Assembly (NCBI GenBank): GCA_016219235.1
Contig: JACRBO010000658.1
Coordinates: 1-6,636, forward strand
Source of the DNA: Chloroflexota bacterium
GTDB taxonomy: Bacteria; Chloroflexota; Anaerolineae; Fen-1058
Direction: 5' to 3'
DNA: 6,636 nt
The translations under genes were made by a program, and so were the position numbers. Of the stretch, positions 6,488-6,636 are shown in pieces. Positions within the stretch are counted from its first letter, which is position 1; each line of letters begins with the position of its first letter. The notes under the pieces were generated by a model. That model was not told the DNA's origin. It was given only the letters and a program-made list of their open reading frames with translations, and did no database searches.

Positions 6488-6636
6488 TTACAGACGATAT
6501 TCCTGCCTGAAGCGTTCAACGATGTCAGCCAAAAACTCTGCCCGAAGAAAAAGCGAGGAACGTTGCGGGAGCGACTGGAGCAGCGCCGACACTTCGGCCG
6601 GTGTCCGCAGGTTGCGTCGCGCGGCGCGAATTATCA
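6488..6636 (-). CDS. Hypothetical protein, C-terminal 48 residues only
   Basis: A minus-strand frame enters from the right edge and ends at TAA (6490-6488), giving 48 residues without a start in view. The end reads ALLQSLPQRSSLFLRAEFLA and then DIVERFRQEYRL, with helical, charged, amphipathic character typical of a soluble protein end. I do not recognise a family. It converges on the second exporter gene with only 14 bases between the two stop codons, a normal spacing for adjacent genes. Support is limited to the open frame and plausible composition; it could be a chance open frame. Confidence 0.45.
   Translation of the reverse strand, partial: IIRAARRNLRTPAEVSALLQSLPQRSSLFLRAEFLADIVERFRQEYRL

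Noticed and set aside
6474..6490. Terminator after the second exporter gene (GCGC-GAAACA-GCGC).
   Set aside because: The stem is only four base pairs and no T-run follows.

Overview
The window is bacterial chromosomal DNA with fairly high GC (estimated by eye at about 60%) and dense coding. It carries two unrelated ABC transport systems transcribed divergently from a shared 212-base intergenic region. I see no plasmid, phage or transposase gene, and no RNA gene. A single-chain ABC-2 permease fused to a GldG-like domain, together with intergenic repeats of the type 'CCTCACCCCCGGCCCCTCTCC', suggests Chloroflexota or a similar environmental lineage. That is an impression from family knowledge, not a proof.

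Left half, minus strand. An ABC-2-type ATPase (2570 to 1638) sits behind a recognisable sigma70-type promoter, a palindromic operator candidate and a strong Shine-Dalgarno sequence. It is followed after 83 bases by a permease (1554 to beyond base 1). The permease has an N-terminal ABC-2 membrane domain fused to the start of a GldG-like extracytoplasmic domain and is cut by the window edge. The two should form one ATP-driven membrane complex. Its substrate is unknown.

Right half, plus strand. Two half-size ABC exporters (2783-4534 and 4686-6473) each have six membrane helices followed by a nucleotide-binding domain. Their ATPase motifs are degenerate in complementary ways: the first has LSAGE in place of LSGGQ, and the second has Asp in place of the catalytic Glu after Walker B. 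Both defects fall in the same composite ATP site, which is the pattern of asymmetric heterodimeric exporters such as TM287/288, BmrCD and LmrCD.

Between the exporter genes lies a 140-base nested inverted repeat that fills almost the whole gap. It can fold in mutually exclusive ways, and its right arm appears to supply the only Shine-Dalgarno-like sequence of the second gene. The last 163 bases hold the C-terminal end of a convergent minus-strand gene that I do not recognise.

Nothing here is clearly a new molecular system. The points most worth checking are the operator and promoter architecture, the repeat inside the exporter operon with its possible control of translation, and the asymmetric exporter pair.
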